Source of the DNA: Pterobdella sp. o SKG-2022
Taxonomy: Eukaryota > Annelida > Clitellata > Hirudinida > Piscicolidae
Direction of reading: 5' to 3'
Assembly: GCA_964035795.1 (NCBI GenBank)
Contig: OZ038321.1
Location: forward strand, 14,501,971-14,565,970
Length of the DNA stretch: 64,000 nucleotides
This document shows positions 62,016-64,000 of this stretch, piece by piece. Below the pieces are notes generated by a model. The model was not told the origin of the DNA. It searched no databases and worked only from the letters and a program-made list of their open reading frames with translations. Positions within the stretch are counted from its first letter, which is position 1; every line of letters begins with the position of its first letter. The position numbers were made by a program, and so were the translations under genes.

Positions 62016-63895
62016 ATGTCATCAAATGGTCTGGAAACTGGCGATGCTACACATTTCCTCTTCACTTCGGAGTCTGTGGGGGAAGGGCACCCTGGTTAGT
62101 GGTGGGTGGTGTAATTGGTTTGTCTTGGAGAAATTGTGTGGTTCGTTTGGAATGATTTTGTGGGTTATTATAAAGTAAATAAAAAGGTTACTTCAGAGAA
62201 ATAGAGCGAATTATTTTTGAATGAATTAGTTATGGAGGGGTTTCAATGCGTTAACTCAAAACTGTGTTTCATTCTAAGTCATTATATGGTGTGTTAAGAA
62301 GTGACTACATGCTGTGTTCATTGGGAGGGGTTTAGTGAGCGTTATAAGTGGGTTTGATACAGAGGTAGTGTGGTGAAAAAGTTTGTTTCATTATGAGACA
62401 TTGTGAATCTGTCTCTGTATTTATATTAGTCGGTTTTTAGTCGTTATTAATTGGGGTTCCAGTAGAGCAATAGGTATGTTCTACAGAAAATTTTAAATAA
62501 TTTTGATTGGATGTGTGAGAAAGAAAGCTAGGCATTCAAAACCATTATAAAATACATTTTAGCCAACTTTTTGTTATACCGTGTGTTAGAGGCTGATGTA
62601 AAGCTTATTTAAGTATAAGATAATGTAATGAAGGATAAGGTGCATTGCAATAGCTCAGTAACAAAGAAGTTGTTGAATGGAGGTTTAAACGTTTGTTAAG
62701 CCAAGTGAAGGTTTGTGCACATGAAAATGATTGACAAGTGATGAGTTTGAGAGTGCACGATTTTTTCACGAAAAATTTCTTTTATTTTCTTGAATAAATA
62801 CTTTGTGTTTGTTTTTCATACAATTGCGCGGGACTGTTCTACTTTATCACAAGTTTTTTGTTTCTTTTTATAACCTTTGCTGTGAGCTTATTTATTTTTT
62901 TTCACGGGTTAATCCAGCTTGAAAATCTTTCATAGTTCCAAAATAATTTTCCAATCATGAAGAGTATATATAAATATTATTAATTATTCACAATATTAAT
63001 TATTATATAATAGAATTACTTTCTTCAATATGTTTATACATAAACTCATAACCAGTTTTTTGTTTTTATCTTATTTTAATTAATTTTCTCCATTAAGAGA
63101 GAGATAATTTAAAAAAGATAGTTTTTTGAAATTAATATAAAATTAATTCTAAAAATATATTCAGTTAAATACATTTGCATAGAATTTCTAAGTTTTGGAT
63201 GACAGTCTATTAAAACTTCCATCAAACAAACTCTGTTATTGACCTTTGATACTCCTCTTTAATGGGACGAGGGTCAAAGCGAAGTCCATAATATTCATCA
63301 ACAACCCTTAATTTATTTTATTATTTTTAAATATTCAGAAAAAATTTCTGCTTTCAAGACCATGTTCTAAAATTTGATTAATTTTTATAGAAATTATTTT
63401 TCATACTTTGTATATCCCACTAAAATAATTAACTAGAATTTTGACATGATTTAATTCAAACGTGTAGAATTAGTGCTGATAACTTCCTTATTCATTTATT
63501 ATTTGAATTTATAAATTTATTCTAAAATGATACCCGATAAAAATTGTCAATGAAGAGAATCTAAATATTAGCACATCTAAAGTTTCTGGTCTGAAGTATC
63601 AGGGATTATTATAGTTAAAACTTGGTCACGTGCCATTGTCAAGTCAAAAAGTTAGAAAATTTTAACACTGATGCGCCTTCAGATGGCTCTGTTCTAACAA
63701 ATTTTTCTACATTGGAATATAAGAATACACTTGTGTCATAATTTCAAAGTATAAAGTTACACCAATATTATAAAAATTTATAATTAACAATCTCAAATCT
63801 CCCACATTGATACTCAGACAAGATGTGTGATCAAATCAGTGATGCTGTGTTGGACGCCCATTTAGTGCACGACCCAGAATCCAAAGTGGCTTGCG
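62016..63895 (+). CDS. S-adenosylmethionine synthase, N-terminal exons (partial)
   Basis: Methionine adenosyltransferase, which makes S-adenosylmethionine from methionine and ATP in the cytosol. Two exons are in the window: 62016-62094 and 63818-63895. The gene continues past the end (about 390 residues expected in total, about 52 here). Exon 1 starts [20 protein letters not shown] and reaches VGEGHP. The intron splits the Asp codon of the signature GHPDK, a substrate-binding segment. Exon 2 gives [15 protein letters not shown] and DPESKVACG. The match to the highly conserved family N-terminus is nearly exact. The gt after GEGHP (62095) and the second donor (63896) are canonical. Confidence 0.95.
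62095..63817. other. Intron 1 of S-adenosylmethionine synthase
   Basis: A 1.7-kb intron. Its first several hundred bases are GC-raised (GTG/GGTT-rich) compared with the flanks and may hold regulatory sequence. The chance frame running through exon 1 into it is not coding. Confidence 0.6.
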
Positions 63896-64000
63896 GTACT
63901 AACTATGTTGATTTGTAGCTTTGAGTATCTATATTAGAAATATTAACAAATGATCAATATTCAAAACTTCGATGTTGTTTTAAAGCATAGTTTCCTAAAA

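Noticed and set aside
61963..62178. 71-codon plus frame across S-adenosylmethionine synthase exon 1
   Set aside because: Wrong frame. The real frame gives the conserved ESVGEGHP motif and ends at a GT donor.

Overview
This window is nuclear DNA from an animal. It is strongly AT-rich, its genes are broken into many small exons with GT/AG borders, and it carries a range of decayed retrotransposons. Families typical of metazoans are present: an ASXL Polycomb-type regulator, an SBK-like kinase, the ciliary/sperm-flagellar protein ARMC3, a mitotic cyclin and S-adenosylmethionine synthase. A Penelope-like element and APE-type LINEs fit an invertebrate that keeps ciliated cells. The sequence alone does not let me name the phylum.

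Layout. Positions 1-7.9 kb hold no gene I can call with confidence, only GC-raised islands. A probable coding exon of unknown function lies at 7.9-8.7 kb (minus strand). An eight-exon mitotic cyclin (10719-12809, minus) stands head-to-head with a twenty-exon ARMC3 gene (13302-24557, plus). The 492 bp between their start codons contain an 18-bp palindrome and an RFX-type X-box. ARMC3 intron 6 was swollen to about 5 kb by a Penelope-like element that was itself entered by an APE-type LINE. ARMC3 ends tail-to-tail with a single-exon 1260-residue highly charged coiled-coil protein (24760-28542, minus), which has a TATA box at 29.4 kb. Next comes a two-exon secreted cysteine-containing peptide gene (30672-32764, minus); its two reading frames were pieced together from the raw sequence and its family is not recognised. 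Positions 33.6-37 kb hold gene fragments, a frameshifted possible pseudogene and a 5'-truncated LINE with a 27-bp target-site duplication.

The second half is dominated by a fifteen-exon ASXL gene (38165-48112, minus; HARE-HTH, DEUBAD and C-terminal PHD all found), a seven-exon SBK-like kinase (48818-56767, minus; all catalytic motifs present) and the first two coding exons of S-adenosylmethionine synthase (62016 onward, plus), which has CCAAT and TATA boxes and runs off the window. Introns and spacers carry an RTE-type LINE relic, an RLE-type LINE relic, a tRNA-derived SINE head and another LINE relic. They also carry a short repeat family whose core resembles a decayed hammerhead ribozyme.

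Exon models were built by hand from splice signals, reading phase and protein-family resemblance. For cyclin, ARMC3, ASXL and the kinase every junction keeps phase. No database search was possible.
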